A stretch of DNA of 38,052 nt from a virus, in IMG/VR virus record IMGVR_UViG_3300017917_005055, positions 1-38,052 of that record. One strand, written 5' to 3'. The first letter of the stretch is position 1; each line of letters opens with the position of its first letter. Positions 7,951-18,400 of this stretch are shown piece by piece. Position numbers and translations under genes: made by a program. The notes beneath the pieces were generated by a model. That model was not told where the DNA came from, ran no database searches, and saw only the letters and a list, made by a program, of their open reading frames with translations.

Positions 7951-8488
7951 TTATTACAGCTGCCTTGCCAATGACATAAGCGTCTGCCATATCATAACAA
8001 GCTGGTTCGAATTTTACATCACCTTTGTTCTTGCCTCTGACAATATTCTTGACAGGCCATGAAATGTCTTCTTCGTTTGATTTTACCCAATTTAGTATTT
8101 GCTCCTTGGTATCTATTTCACTGGATTTATCTATCTTTATCCCCAGTGATTTGCGAGCCGATGAGACATTATAATATATAGGCTCAATACCAAATTCCTC
8201 ATATGATATCTGGGATACAACTCCGTTAAACCTCGACAAGATTGACAAAACCTGTGCAGAAGAAAAACCTTTTCGAAACGACTGAGCTGACTCTTCAATT
8301 GAAATACACTCAATTTTAAAGTTTTTGTCTTTTAATTCTTTCATACTTGATCTAACAAAATCTGCTTTTTTAAATAATGAGTCAATTTTTCGAAGGTCAA
8401 TGTAATTTAAATAAACACATTTTAAATTATCAAATACCGAAACACCAATAATATTCGTTGATATATCCAAGCCCATGCAAATTGTCAT
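7928..8488 (-). CDS. RuvC-like Holliday junction resolvase
   Basis: 186 residues with an RNase H-like fold typical of RuvC-type crossover junction endonucleases. MGLDISTNIIGVSV (5-18) gives the first catalytic Asp (D8) on strand 1. ISIEES (63-67) supplies the Glu, and YDMADAYVIG (165-174) the C-terminal Asp pair (D166/D169). It would cut four-way junctions made during recombination-dependent replication so that branched DNA can be packaged, the job done in T4 by the unrelated endonuclease VII (gp49). It starts 4 bases after the stop of the 986-residue virion gene with no clear ribosome binding site, so translation probably depends on coupling. It overlaps the primase gene at its 3' end. A different RNase H-fold phage nuclease is a less likely alternative. 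Confidence 0.85.
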   Translation of the reverse strand: MTICMGLDISTNIIGVSVFDNLKCVYLNYIDLRKIDSLFKKADFVRSSMKELKDKNFKIECISIEESAQSFRKGFSSAQVLSILSRFNGVVSQISYEEFGIEPIYYNVSSARKSLGIKIDKSSEIDTKEQILNWVKSNEEDISWPVKNIVRGKNKGDVKFEPACYDMADAYVIGKAAVINEYKNDK

Positions 8489-8492
8489 AATG

Positions 8493-11453
8493 TTAATAAT
8501 CCATTTTTAATCTAACATTATATCGATCATTTTGCCTTTTTACAATAGGTTGTGCAAAATTCGCACGTGCAACAATATTAAGATTTTCATCGTGAAGATT
8601 AACTCCAGTGATATAAACAAAACCTTCTTCATCTGTATCATATAAACCACTAGAAGGGCGAAGCCTCTTATAGGTTTTGTTAAGAGAATAATTTAGATCA
8701 CCTTTTTCTACAGGAATATTTACTTCAAAAGTATGTAGACTATGATCACCTTTTAATTCACAACAGAAATTATTTTCACCAAAAGAATAAAGTCCAGGAT
8801 GCATAACTGTTGCTAAACCATCTCTATAGAAAATATGACCAACATAATTCCATTTTGCATGAGGAGTAAGACAATCAGCTCTATATAATAAACCATTATT
8901 GTCTTTAAGATTAATTCTCAGAGCTCCGCCGGTTCCTGCAATGTCAATATCTTTTAAAGAAAAATGACCTTTTCTAATGTTCTCAGAATATAGTGCATTT
9001 GATATATCGAAAATTATCGAATGAGTCTCAGTATCTTCTCCTTCAATAGAGACATGCGAATTGTATTTTTTATAATAATTTTTTGGTGAAATTTGAAAAT
9101 CTGCACCGGTTGTGCTTTTTATTTTTGAAAAAGATCTTTTTTCCAAGACATTTGATGTTTCGAAAGTCTCATTATCGATAATTTTAAAAAGAGAATTCGA
9201 AGCCAAGTAACTAGAATCTAAAGAATTTTTTATATAATTGATCTTATTATTTATTTTTTGTTGAATTGGCGTAGGGTCTTGAGGATTTCTTAAAATTAAA
9301 TAATCATATATTGTTGTCTGTGCAGACAATGTAAAAATATTTTTTTCTAATAACACTTTATTAAAGTAATTTCCTGAAATAATATTGCGGTTATTTAGAA
9401 GAGTAGGATTAAAATTTTTAATTGTTTGAAATACTATATTTTTAACAAAGAAATTTTTAGGTAAGTCATATAAGTATTTTGATTCATCAAAAAATAAAGA
9501 CTCAATATTGACATGCTTTAATTCTGAGTTATGTAAATATTTTAAATTTTCATTGTTTAATGTAACGAATCGAGATATATCTATGTTGCATAATCCATTA
9601 TCACAAGGCAAAATAAAATTATTCCTATAGATTAAATTATTTTTCAAAAATGGATCAATAGAAATTTCTATATCGTTAAATATATTTCCTGACGTTATAT
9701 GCTTATTGATTATCTGATTAATTGTTTTATGCTTAACAAAATAATCAATTATCATTTGAGTTTTAATTACAGGAATATTTGTTCCGATATTACTGAATTT
9801 ATTTAGATAAGAAACTGGATCCATTCCTACAATATAAGGTCGACGATTGTTAATAATATCTTTGACAAAATGTTCGACTGATAGCTCATGGCCATATATC
9901 TTATGCGCAAAAACAGGATTGACGCATGAATTATAACTTAAATCATCTACTTCTCCTATGGTAATATACCCTTTTCGATAGATTGTTTCAGGAATATATG
10001 CACAAGGTAAATAAAAAATGCATGTATTACCATTTAATAAATCTAGATTGCCTTTAGAGAAATTATATAATTTCTCAAATTCTAAAAATTCATCAAAAAC
10101 TGCGACATTGTGTATTTCTGCATTAAGGGCATATGATTCATCTAGCTTTTGACTAATGTTAGGCGTAGAAGATGCATATATTTTTGTATTAAAAAACTTA
10201 GAAATATTATTTGATCGAGTCAAAGCAGGAGAATCAAGAGAAACAGAATCATATTTTACAACTTCTTGTTCTTGCAATGATTGTTCAGTTAAAGAGTATT
10301 GATTAAAAAAATATTTTCTAATATTGTTATTATTTAAAAATTCTTTTGAATTACTAAAATATTCTGATCGATTAATTTTATTTCCTATTGAGAATATACT
10401 TTCAAAATTTCCTAAGCCAAAATTAAAATCTTGAGATACGTTAATCGCAATGTCTTGATCAATATATAACAACAATTGATTTGTCGAAAAACAAATATTC
10501 ACATTATGCCAATTGTTTAATTTTAAACTTTTTTCACTAGTAAATGTTCCAGTGTCATTAATGACTCTAGGCGAAGAATTTGCTATATTATTAGATATTT
10601 TTACTCTTATAAAAAATTCTATTGATTGATTGTTTTCATTTTTTACATTTGTGTTTTCAATTAACCAAACTGATATTACATGAGGTATATGAAGAATACA
10701 ACCTGGGTTATAAAAGTAACCAATATTCGCCATTCTTTTTGGATTAATCCAGAAAGAAATTGACATACCTGTTTCACCTGGATATAAGTTTTTTTGGTTT
10801 AATATATTATTTGAATATATTAAACCACACTGATGAGATGTCTGCAACAACTTATTTTTATTTGTTAAGTTTGTAATGGAATTAGAAGGTAATATATTGA
10901 AAAAATTTAAACAATTATAATTTGAAAATCCATAATTGAATGATTGATTATAACCTGCATCTCCTTGAGATTTTGAATAATCATACAAATTTTTTATTAT
11001 TTTCTTTTTTTCATTTGTCTTACTTAACGGTTTAAATTCCTGTTGTAATCTTTTAATACCAAAATATCTTGTTTGAAAAAATTGTGTTTTGTCATTTAAA
11101 CCTGTCAGTGCAGTAAATACTGGTTTGGATTGATCAAAGCTACTTGATATAGGCATCAGAAGATCATTATACACTCTTGCTTGATACTCTGATTTTACTG
11201 GCAAATTAGTAATATATATTTTTGTTGTCCCTTGAAGTTCATATATATTTTTTGTTTGATATGCGTCGATAGGAATTGCACCAAAATAATTTTCATCATC
11301 AAAAGAAATCTTGTCGATATTACTCTTTTCAAATTCAAAATATTCTAAATCACGATCAGTACATAAGTTATTTTTATAAATGAACTTTCTAGAAGGAGAT
11401 AATCTCGTTTTTTCTTTATTAAAGTTTAAATTATTTAAATTTATAATAGACAT
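8493..11453 (-). CDS. Large virion structural protein with LamG-like domain
   Basis: 986 residues. A LamG/concanavalin-type jelly-roll lies at about 205-470: TGMSISFWINPKR (228-240), LNNWHNVNICF (312-322), LLLYIDQD, and a closing AEIHNVAVFDEFLEF motif are classic for this fold, which often binds sugars or other virion proteins. A second compact region near the C-terminus (about 850-945) has YVGHIFYRDGLATVMHP and ELKGDHSLHTFEVN, a pattern I associate with tail-related virion proteins of large phages. The final 40 residues end in NVRLKMDY and match the end of the neighbouring 432-residue protein. No signal peptide or membrane helix is seen. A GAG-type ribosome binding site precedes ATG 11453. 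It is probably a tail fibre, baseplate or other virion component, and the exact location is unknown. Confidence 0.85.
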   Translation of the reverse strand: MSIINLNNLNFNKEKTRLSPSRKFIYKNNLCTDRDLEYFEFEKSNIDKISFDDENYFGAIPIDAYQTKNIYELQGTTKIYITNLPVKSEYQARVYNDLLMPISSSFDQSKPVFTALTGLNDKTQFFQTRYFGIKRLQQEFKPLSKTNEKKKIIKNLYDYSKSQGDAGYNQSFNYGFSNYNCLNFFNILPSNSITNLTNKNKLLQTSHQCGLIYSNNILNQKNLYPGETGMSISFWINPKRMANIGYFYNPGCILHIPHVISVWLIENTNVKNENNQSIEFFIRVKISNNIANSSPRVINDTGTFTSEKSLKLNNWHNVNICFSTNQLLLYIDQDIAINVSQDFNFGLGNFESIFSIGNKINRSEYFSNSKEFLNNNNIRKYFFNQYSLTEQSLQEQEVVKYDSVSLDSPALTRSNNISKFFNTKIYASSTPNISQKLDESYALNAEIHNVAVFDEFLEFEKLYNFSKGNLDLLNGNTCIFYLPCAYIPETIYRKGYITIGEVDDLSYNSCVNPVFAHKIYGHELSVEHFVKDIINNRRPYIVGMDPVSYLNKFSNIGTNIPVIKTQMIIDYFVKHKTINQIINKHITSGNIFNDIEISIDPFLKNNLIYRNNFILPCDNGLCNIDISRFVTLNNENLKYLHNSELKHVNIESLFFDESKYLYDLPKNFFVKNIVFQTIKNFNPTLLNNRNIISGNYFNKVLLEKNIFTLSAQTTIYDYLILRNPQDPTPIQQKINNKINYIKNSLDSSYLASNSLFKIIDNETFETSNVLEKRSFSKIKSTTGADFQISPKNYYKKYNSHVSIEGEDTETHSIIFDISNALYSENIRKGHFSLKDIDIAGTGGALRINLKDNNGLLYRADCLTPHAKWNYVGHIFYRDGLATVMHPGLYSFGENNFCCELKGDHSLHTFEVNIPVEKGDLNYSLNKTYKRLRPSSGLYDTDEEGFVYITGVNLHDENLNIVARANFAQPIVKRQNDRYNVRLKMDY

Positions 11454-11511
11454 ATTTTCTCTTTTTTGTAAAGACTATTTTAATATAATATCTATTAAAA
11501 TTTAAATTTAT

Positions 11512-12810
11512 TTAGTAGTCTAGTCTAACTCTCACAGAAAGATTGTGTGTAGGATTTTTTTCAATTGGACGACTTAGCTTTGCAACTGCCAATAATTCAC
11601 CTGCTGCATTATATAAACCGACTGTCGTAATATATGAAAAAGGAGTGTCAGTTTCATCATCAACAACTTGAATTTTGCCTAAAGAATTAGTATATGTTGG
11701 ATTTGTGCTATAATTAAATTCATCCGGTGAAGCATTGCAATAAAAAATCGTAGAATTAATAATTGTTTCATTTTGAAAAGCGATTGCTGTTGTAGATGCA
11801 TTTGGATTATTTGGAAACCTTGCTTTGCAAAAATGCCTTATAATGTCATCAATTGAGGCTAATTTTAAGAAAGCCTTAAATGTTTTATTTGTATTATCGC
11901 CATCGGCTCCTAATGCCTTAAAACCTGCACCAACCGGTTGTATATGATTAGATGGAAAAGTTACATTTCCGGAAGATGCAGTGTCAGGAAAACTTATAAT
12001 TCCTGAGATAAATGAGTTCATTATTGTGTCATTAATCTTTTCAATATTTAATACAATTACACCTGCATCATAAAAAATTAAACCACATGGTGAATTATCA
12101 TAACTATCCCCGGAATTAGCCGTTCTCCAAAGACTACCTACTTCACCTGCATATCCAATTCTAAAATTGGTTGAGCCTTCTTTGTCAATAATCATAATAG
12201 GAGTTGAATCATTTGAGACATTATACAAATTTAAATTACTGCCTGATCCACTTACTGGTAATAATGTGTCAAACATTTTAATACCAAATGAACCTTTGTA
12301 GATATTGTCTCTTTTAAAAAGTCTTTTAACATTTATAAATAAAGCAGTATCAATTCGTTTAGACTCATCTGTGCTTTCGAAAGGAGCAAAAAAAGAAGAA
12401 TTTGCATCTCCTAATAATGTTTGTGCATACTGTTTATAGATATTAATTTTTTCTCTCATCATAAGAGAAGTAGTACTATCAAATATTAATTTACCACTCG
12501 AGTCAATTGTAGGATCAAGTTCGGTGACTAACAAAGATCCTGTGACATCAGAACCACTAATATTTGCATAAACCCCAAACGTCATGTCCAGCATTGCATT
12601 TGCTGATTGGTAAGTATGATTTTGATCAAAAATTGTCTGAAATAATGAACTAGTAATAGGTTGACTTAATCCTGTTACAAAAGCAGGATACGTTCTACGA
12701 TTTGAGTCTGTTGAAATATCTGCTGCAATTATATCAATTAATTGATTGAGTCTAGATTTTTCTACTTTTCTGTCTGTAATTTCTAATGATTTATATCTTG
12801 AAGCTGGCAT
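11512..12810 (-). CDS. Virion structural protein (conserved C-terminal VRLDY tail)
   Basis: 432 residues. The start has a good AAAGGA site 8 bases before ATG 12810. It is less Asn-rich than its neighbours and looks globular and beta-rich, with Ser/Gly/Thr stretches (for example ANISGSDVTGSLLVTELDP, about 83-101) and a helical segment MMREKINIYKQYAQTLLGDA (about 117-136). The last 40 residues, with YITTVGLY, LSRPIEK and VRVRLDY, align with the end of the 986-residue protein. I recall similar endings in unnamed virion proteins of marine T4-like phages. The role is inferred from context: it lies between the 260- and 986-residue virion genes. It does not look like a sheath, tube or capsid protein that I can recognise. 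Confidence 0.82.
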   Translation of the reverse strand: MPASRYKSLEITDRKVEKSRLNQLIDIIAADISTDSNRRTYPAFVTGLSQPITSSLFQTIFDQNHTYQSANAMLDMTFGVYANISGSDVTGSLLVTELDPTIDSSGKLIFDSTTSLMMREKINIYKQYAQTLLGDANSSFFAPFESTDESKRIDTALFINVKRLFKRDNIYKGSFGIKMFDTLLPVSGSGSNLNLYNVSNDSTPIMIIDKEGSTNFRIGYAGEVGSLWRTANSGDSYDNSPCGLIFYDAGVIVLNIEKINDTIMNSFISGIISFPDTASSGNVTFPSNHIQPVGAGFKALGADGDNTNKTFKAFLKLASIDDIIRHFCKARFPNNPNASTTAIAFQNETIINSTIFYCNASPDEFNYSTNPTYTNSLGKIQVVDDETDTPFSYITTVGLYNAAGELLAVAKLSRPIEKNPTHNLSVRVRLDY

Positions 12811-12823
12811 ATTCTATTTTCCT

Positions 12824-13606
12824 TTATTGTGTTACTGTCACAGGAATTATAATTCTAGAACCAGAGCTTCTACCTGTGATTTCAATCTGTGTTTTAATTA
12901 TATATTTTTGAGTATTTGAATCATATGTTCCAAACTTTTGAAAAGTAGAAAGACTTAGTTTAGGAGAAGTTAAGGACAAACCAATCTGTGCAGAAAATAA
13001 TTGCCTTCCGGATAATTGATAATTTGTTTCATAGCTGGAGGAAGATGCATCATTTCCTGCTACTCTGTATGAAGCAATATTGTTTTCATCTAAGTCTATA
13101 TAGTCATTGACTTTTTCAATGTCATTGACATATAATTTCAATATTAAATCGTTCATTTTTAAATCAAAAACACTATCAACAAGATTGCTATCGATATTTG
13201 TCTGACCTGAGTTGTTTGACAATGTCGATAAAACTTGTATCTGTACGTATTGTTTTGTTGAATCAGATTGAGACATTAATAATTCTTGTGTCGCTGTTGT
13301 TCCATACTTCTTAAGAAAAGGAACATATAGAATTCTTAAAGAATTGCTGCTTAAAGTAATATTATTATACTTAAGTGCAAGATTTTCATTCGTCTGAGCT
13401 TCAAAAACAGGAGTATTTTTTTCTATTTTCTCTTTCCCCATTTGACGACCATATTTTACCACGTTTGAATAATCAACTTCATCGTCACCAAAAGCAAAAG
13501 AAGTTATCTGAAAAGAACCATTGTTTTGTGACAATAATTCTCTTCCTCTCTCTGTAAGAACTGCATCTATAACAATATTATTTGTTGTATGATCTAAAAA
13601 ACCCAT
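12824..13606 (-). CDS. Virion structural protein, 'FLDHTTNNIVIDAVLT' type
   Basis: 260 residues. The N-terminus contains IVIDAVLTERGRELL (11-25), FQITSFAFGDDEVDY (32-46) and a nearby IEKNTPVFEA. I recall this arrangement from small structural proteins of many marine and environmental T4-like phages, annotated only as virion or tail proteins. The rest is beta-rich and ends in a strand-like SRIIIPVTVTQ. AAGGA lies 9 bases before ATG 13606, and a candidate late promoter lies 31 bases upstream. The stop is 13 bases before the 432-residue gene. Its N-terminal module resembles that of the 409-residue protein at 24549-25778, so both may dock at a similar virion site. Confidence 0.82.
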   Translation of the reverse strand: MGFLDHTTNNIVIDAVLTERGRELLSQNNGSFQITSFAFGDDEVDYSNVVKYGRQMGKEKIEKNTPVFEAQTNENLALKYNNITLSSNSLRILYVPFLKKYGTTATQELLMSQSDSTKQYVQIQVLSTLSNNSGQTNIDSNLVDSVFDLKMNDLILKLYVNDIEKVNDYIDLDENNIASYRVAGNDASSSSYETNYQLSGRQLFSAQIGLSLTSPKLSLSTFQKFGTYDSNTQKYIIKTQIEITGRSSGSRIIIPVTVTQ

Positions 13607-13636
13607 TGTTATTTTTCCTTAAATTTTTATAAATTG

Positions 13637-13644
13637 TATTTATT
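13637..13644 (-). promoter_or_regulatory. Candidate late promoter (AATAAATA)
   Basis: On the minus strand this reads AATAAATA, matching the NATAAATA late motif described for T4-like cyanophages and 7 of 8 bases of T4 TATAAATA. It lies 31 bases upstream of ATG 13606 in a 58-base intergenic gap, before a gene with a good AAGGA site. The spacing is nearly the same as for the candidate at 3567-3574. It would serve the 260-, 432- and 986-residue genes. AT-rich background keeps confidence low. Confidence 0.3.
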
Positions 13645-13664
13645 TTTCTATATAATGTTTAATT

Positions 13665-15446
13665 CTAGTTTATCTTAAAATTAAAAACAATATTTTTTGT
13701 TTGAAGATCAGTTAATCTGACAAGATTCAAATGAAAATCTGAATTTGAAAAGTCGGAAACTGTAATTTCTTGATTTGATTGTGTCTTTATTTTACTGCAA
13801 TCAGGTGTAAAATATATTTTTATTTTTTCTTTATTCTTAAAAAAAGGAGTAAAATTAAATAATAAATTATCATTTTCAAATAACATACTTTTTCTCTGTA
13901 TATAAAGATTAGGATATTGTCTAGGTGCCCCTGAAAGACTTATATTGTCGACAATCATTTTATTGTATATTATTGAATACCTTACTGCAATCTGATTGGA
14001 ATAGTTAGAAACCATTCCATGTGCATCAATTGAACAAACAGTGTATATATTTAAATCGTTTAAGTTATCTGTTTCATCTTCGAAATAATTAACAATTTCT
14101 TTTCCTGACTTTGAGACTTCGATTAAAGATTCATCAATTTTGTCGGAAAAAAGATCAAAATTTCGAAATTTACTTGGGTCTTTTTTCATGAAAACTTTTA
14201 TTAATTTATACGGTTCATCAAGATTTTTTCGTCTATACACTTGATAACCTATTACATCGCCTTCTGGATTAGGAGGGAAATCCCATTCAAGTAATGTCTT
14301 TTTTGAATTATATAAATATTTTGCTCTTAATGCTCCTGGTGGTTCAGGAGGATTATATTCTGCAGATTTTATAAAATCACAATGATAAGAATTTTGACAC
14401 ATAAGATAATAGTATCTTTCAATTGAATCATCATCATTATTTTTGCACAAAGATAAATAAAAAACAGGAATTAATTCATATGAATAAAAATTTCCATAAC
14501 TAGTGTTAATATCAAAAAACACTGTTTTGTTTTGCATGTTTTCTATGTCTATATAAAGAAAATGATTTGAAGAATTTAATATTAGACTTCCATCTCTTCT
14601 TTTTATGTGTTTTTTAATTAAAAAACCTACAAATAGACTTCCGTTTTTTGAATTAATCTCTTGAAGAGTTTCTTCCGTCAGAGGACCGTGATAAAAATAT
14701 TTAATTTTTTCTAAAATAGAAGATCTATCAGTGTTGTCTGATATTGCACTTCCAGGATTGTCAGGCCTTATAAATTGATCCAAGTTGCCTTCAATGTTTA
14801 ATGAATTAGATATTAATTCTAGATTGACACGATCAGATATTTCATTTTCATCTAATGATTTAAAAAATACAAACATGTTTTCTTCATTTGAGAAATTACT
14901 TTTTGATTTATTCATAAAAATATCTTGAATGTATTTATTTGATACAGAATATTGTTTAAAATTATTATCCGTATCAAATCTGCTTTGGTCTCGTATATTA
15001 TATGAATTTAGTATTCTATCTTGGCTTTTTTTACTAGTTTTAACAATATATGAATTGATTTTATCTTCAAGATAAGATTGCTGATTGAAAAAATCAATGT
15101 CTGGCGTCGATGTATCTGTGTCACTCAATGTAAAAGACGTAAAAGACCGTAGCAAATTTTTTCCTTGAAGGTCTTTTAAAAAGCCTTTAATTTCGTCTTG
15201 CATGCTCGTATTTCGATTTAAATAAATTGGATTTTTTAATTTATCAATTTCGGTTTGTTTGAATAGTACTTCAATTCGAATTGAATTATAATTTTTTTGA
15301 TCAAACAAAATTTGAATTTCATTGTCTAGATTGTCTTGAAAATTATCGATTTCTTCATCTTGTTCAGAATAATATCCTGACATGTATTCTGTCTTTACTG
15401 AAAAAAGAGGTAAATTATAACTTGTGATATCAAATAAATTATTCAT
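13665..15446 (-). CDS. Virion protein with fibronectin type III domain
   Basis: 593 residues. A fibronectin type III domain lies at about 366-490: PPEPPGALRAKYL, TLLEWDFPPNPEG, GYQVYRRKNLDEPY, then YTVCSIDAHGMVSNYSNQIAVRY. The order Pro-rich start, Trp strand, YxVYRR strand and a Tyr-containing strand before Ser-x-x-Ser is characteristic. Such domains are common in phage tail and baseplate proteins, where they act as spacers or surface contacts. The N-terminal 360 residues and the last 100 residues are not recognised. The N-terminus is acidic (EQDEEIDNFQDNLDNE, about 28-43). There is no signal peptide. The ribosome binding site before ATG 15446 is weak. It follows the 2094-residue gene in the same direction. 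Confidence 0.8.
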   Translation of the reverse strand: MNNLFDITSYNLPLFSVKTEYMSGYYSEQDEEIDNFQDNLDNEIQILFDQKNYNSIRIEVLFKQTEIDKLKNPIYLNRNTSMQDEIKGFLKDLQGKNLLRSFTSFTLSDTDTSTPDIDFFNQQSYLEDKINSYIVKTSKKSQDRILNSYNIRDQSRFDTDNNFKQYSVSNKYIQDIFMNKSKSNFSNEENMFVFFKSLDENEISDRVNLELISNSLNIEGNLDQFIRPDNPGSAISDNTDRSSILEKIKYFYHGPLTEETLQEINSKNGSLFVGFLIKKHIKRRDGSLILNSSNHFLYIDIENMQNKTVFFDINTSYGNFYSYELIPVFYLSLCKNNDDDSIERYYYLMCQNSYHCDFIKSAEYNPPEPPGALRAKYLYNSKKTLLEWDFPPNPEGDVIGYQVYRRKNLDEPYKLIKVFMKKDPSKFRNFDLFSDKIDESLIEVSKSGKEIVNYFEDETDNLNDLNIYTVCSIDAHGMVSNYSNQIAVRYSIIYNKMIVDNISLSGAPRQYPNLYIQRKSMLFENDNLLFNFTPFFKNKEKIKIYFTPDCSKIKTQSNQEITVSDFSNSDFHLNLVRLTDLQTKNIVFNFKIN

Positions 15447-15462
15447 TTTGGTCTTTGTATTG

Positions 15463-15476
15463 TATTTTATAAAATA
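15463..15476. repeat. 14-base AT palindrome before the 593-residue gene
   Basis: A perfect 14-base self-complementary A/T sequence in the 48-base gap upstream of ATG 15446. It includes TATAAAATA on the minus strand, one insertion away from a late promoter core. It could be a regulatory site or chance in AT-rich DNA. Confidence 0.25.
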
Positions 15477-15494
15477 ATTAATATGATAAAAAAA

Positions 15495-18400
15495 TTAATT
15501 TTCTAATAAATCCAAACTTACTCTGTATGAAACATTTTTTGGAATATAACTTTGCTGAGGTTGAGTTGAATTATCTTTTACTCGATAACTTTTAATTTCT
15601 ACATTTTGTCGACTATATATTGCACTATTAATTCTATTATGAATCGTACCAATTTCATCAGACATGTTACTTATAAGTTCAAATGATAATCCTGGGTATG
15701 AATTAAGAGCAGGCATTGTAACATTTCCTCTCGTCAAAGTTGTAACAATGAAATCTTGCGGTTTAATAGAAACATTTAATATTCTAGAAAAATTTAAGTC
15801 AGAAAAGTCTGATAAGTCTGGAATAATAGCTGTTGTGAAATTATGCATAAATTTTATAAAAGCATTCAAATTGTGATTTGTTGACATGCTTGCTATTTTA
15901 AATTCAAAACCTTTATAAGTTATATTATTTTCAAAATTTCCTTGACCATTTGCAGAAAATACATTCGTTAGTTCTTCATTTGTAAAACCTAGATCTTCTA
16001 TGTTTGAAGAGTTATATATCTGTGTAACAAAAAGATCATAAATATTACTTAAAATATAACAGCCTTGAAGAAACTTTTCTTCTTCTTTTTTAATACTAAA
16101 ATTTTTTTTGCCTTCAAAACCTGTCAAAGATTTTAAAATTTTCTCTAGTCTAAAACTATTCATCTGATTGAAAATTGATCTTTGTATCATTTCTCTTAAT
16201 GCAATCGCGCATGTTTGGATGTCTTCTATCCCTAATAGTTTTAATCTAGAAATATAACTTTCATTTAATTCATTATATCTTCTTTCAATTAAATTATTAA
16301 TGTCTGATGTTAAATCTGGTTCAATATAGACACTAGCGAGAGATAAGCCATTACTATTGACTAAAGAAACTGATTGTATATTGTTGCTAATATTAGGTCG
16401 ACCAGCAGGACTCGGAGAAGCTGGAACAGATATTATATAATTAAACAATAATTTTCTATCAATAGATCCTGAATTTATTATAGAAACGTCAGAAGAAGAA
16501 AAATAATCCACTAGTGGAATATTGATAGTATCATTTACGTAACTTAAATTTGAACCGGTTAGATATTGTCGATTATTTTGATCTCTAATTACAAAAATAT
16601 CATCAACAGGGTTATTGATTGATGTATCAAATTCGAATATTTTCTTTTCCCATATCAAGTCCGGATAATCATGATCAATCATTTCAACAGTCAATAATAT
16701 TATGTCATTTTTTTTGATCTCGACTTCTTTTTCAATGCCGACAGTTAGTATCGTTGAAAGATTTAAATTATTAGAAGAATTAGAATATGAATTATTAATA
16801 AATCTAGATACTGGAAAATTTATACTGTTTTCGTTAGGATAGACATATTTTTCAATATAAAAATCTTTTAAATAGCATTTAAAGAATTCATCTTTTAAAG
16901 AAGGAACAACAGAGTTTATATCTCTGTTTTCTTTTTCATATTTGCTTTTTATGTTTTTGACTATTTTTGTTTTTAAAAATTGCTTTATGTATATATCTTT
17001 TAACTCAAAATTATTATTTTTTAATTTAAAACTTGTAAAACCTGTTATATTCTTAATTTCATTGACTGCATCTTTGCTAGAAAATGAATAATAAGCACTT
17101 GAATGTTTGTTATTTCGATATGTTTGAATATAGTCGTATATTTTTTGAATATCATTTCCTATTCCATTGTCATATGAATTAAAATATTTTATAATTTCCA
17201 TATTCATCGCATAAGAAAAATCATTCATAATTAATCCTCTAAGTACGTGATTATACCAGTTATGTTGAATGTCGACATATGATTTTTTTTGAATACTCAA
17301 AGAATCCATATACTTTTTAAAATCTTTTTTTACTGATGCGTTTTGACTATCTTGATATAAAATATTGTTTTGATTGAATTTTGAATAGTTTAAAAAGCTT
17401 GAAGAAGATTCATTAATTAATTCACATCCAGATATAACTTCTGAGCCTATATTATCAATACTGTATTCTTCTAGATTATACGCCCAGTTTTTTTCATATG
17501 ATTTCGAAACAATTTGAGAAAAAATATCATTTAAAGAAATATAATTATCAATATTAGTATTTAAAATCAAGCGAGATTTAGATGATTTCATAACAATAGA
17601 AAATATTTCAAACAATAACTTAAAATTTCTGTTATAAGAAAAATAATCAGTGATATTATTTAATCTATCGTTAACAAAATCTAGATTTGAATTAATTTTA
17701 GTTTCATTATCTTGCCCAATAGCAGGATTTTTAAATAGATTTCCAAAAGTATACGAAGGCCCATCCGCTCGATCAGTAAACCATGTTTGGCTAGACATAC
17801 TAAGCTCATACAAATAATCAAAAAATATACAATTCGAATCATTAATAAAACTCATTATTTTTAAATCATTATTTAACATTTTTCGATCTATATTTCCATC
17901 AATAATATGAAAAAAACTTGTGTTTTGTATTGTGGCAAAACTTTCAAAGAAATTTTGTGATTTGATAGAATGTAAATTAAAAATGTCAAAGACGTAATGA
18001 AATTTTGAATGAAATTCACTATTTGCAAGTAGATAAATCATAATCTTTTTTAGATTAATGTCACTTATTTTAAAAATATTTTTTAAAGCATAAAAAAGCT
18101 TTACATGAGAAGGTTTGCTTTTGATAGAATTGACAAATTGCAAATGAAAAGTTCCTTCTTCTGCACAAAAACGTACTTCTGAGTCGTCTAATGAATTTTT
18201 AATATTAAAACTTTTATATTGTTCGTCATTAATAAAATCTTTATACAGATTATAAAAATTTCTAACATTTTCTAGATTATCAACAAATTTACTAACTTTT
18301 TCATCTTCGTTATCGATAAAGTTTCTTGTCAATGAGTCACTAGAACCTTTTGAAAAAACGCCTGACTCGAACAATCTATTACAAACTGCATTGTAACCTT

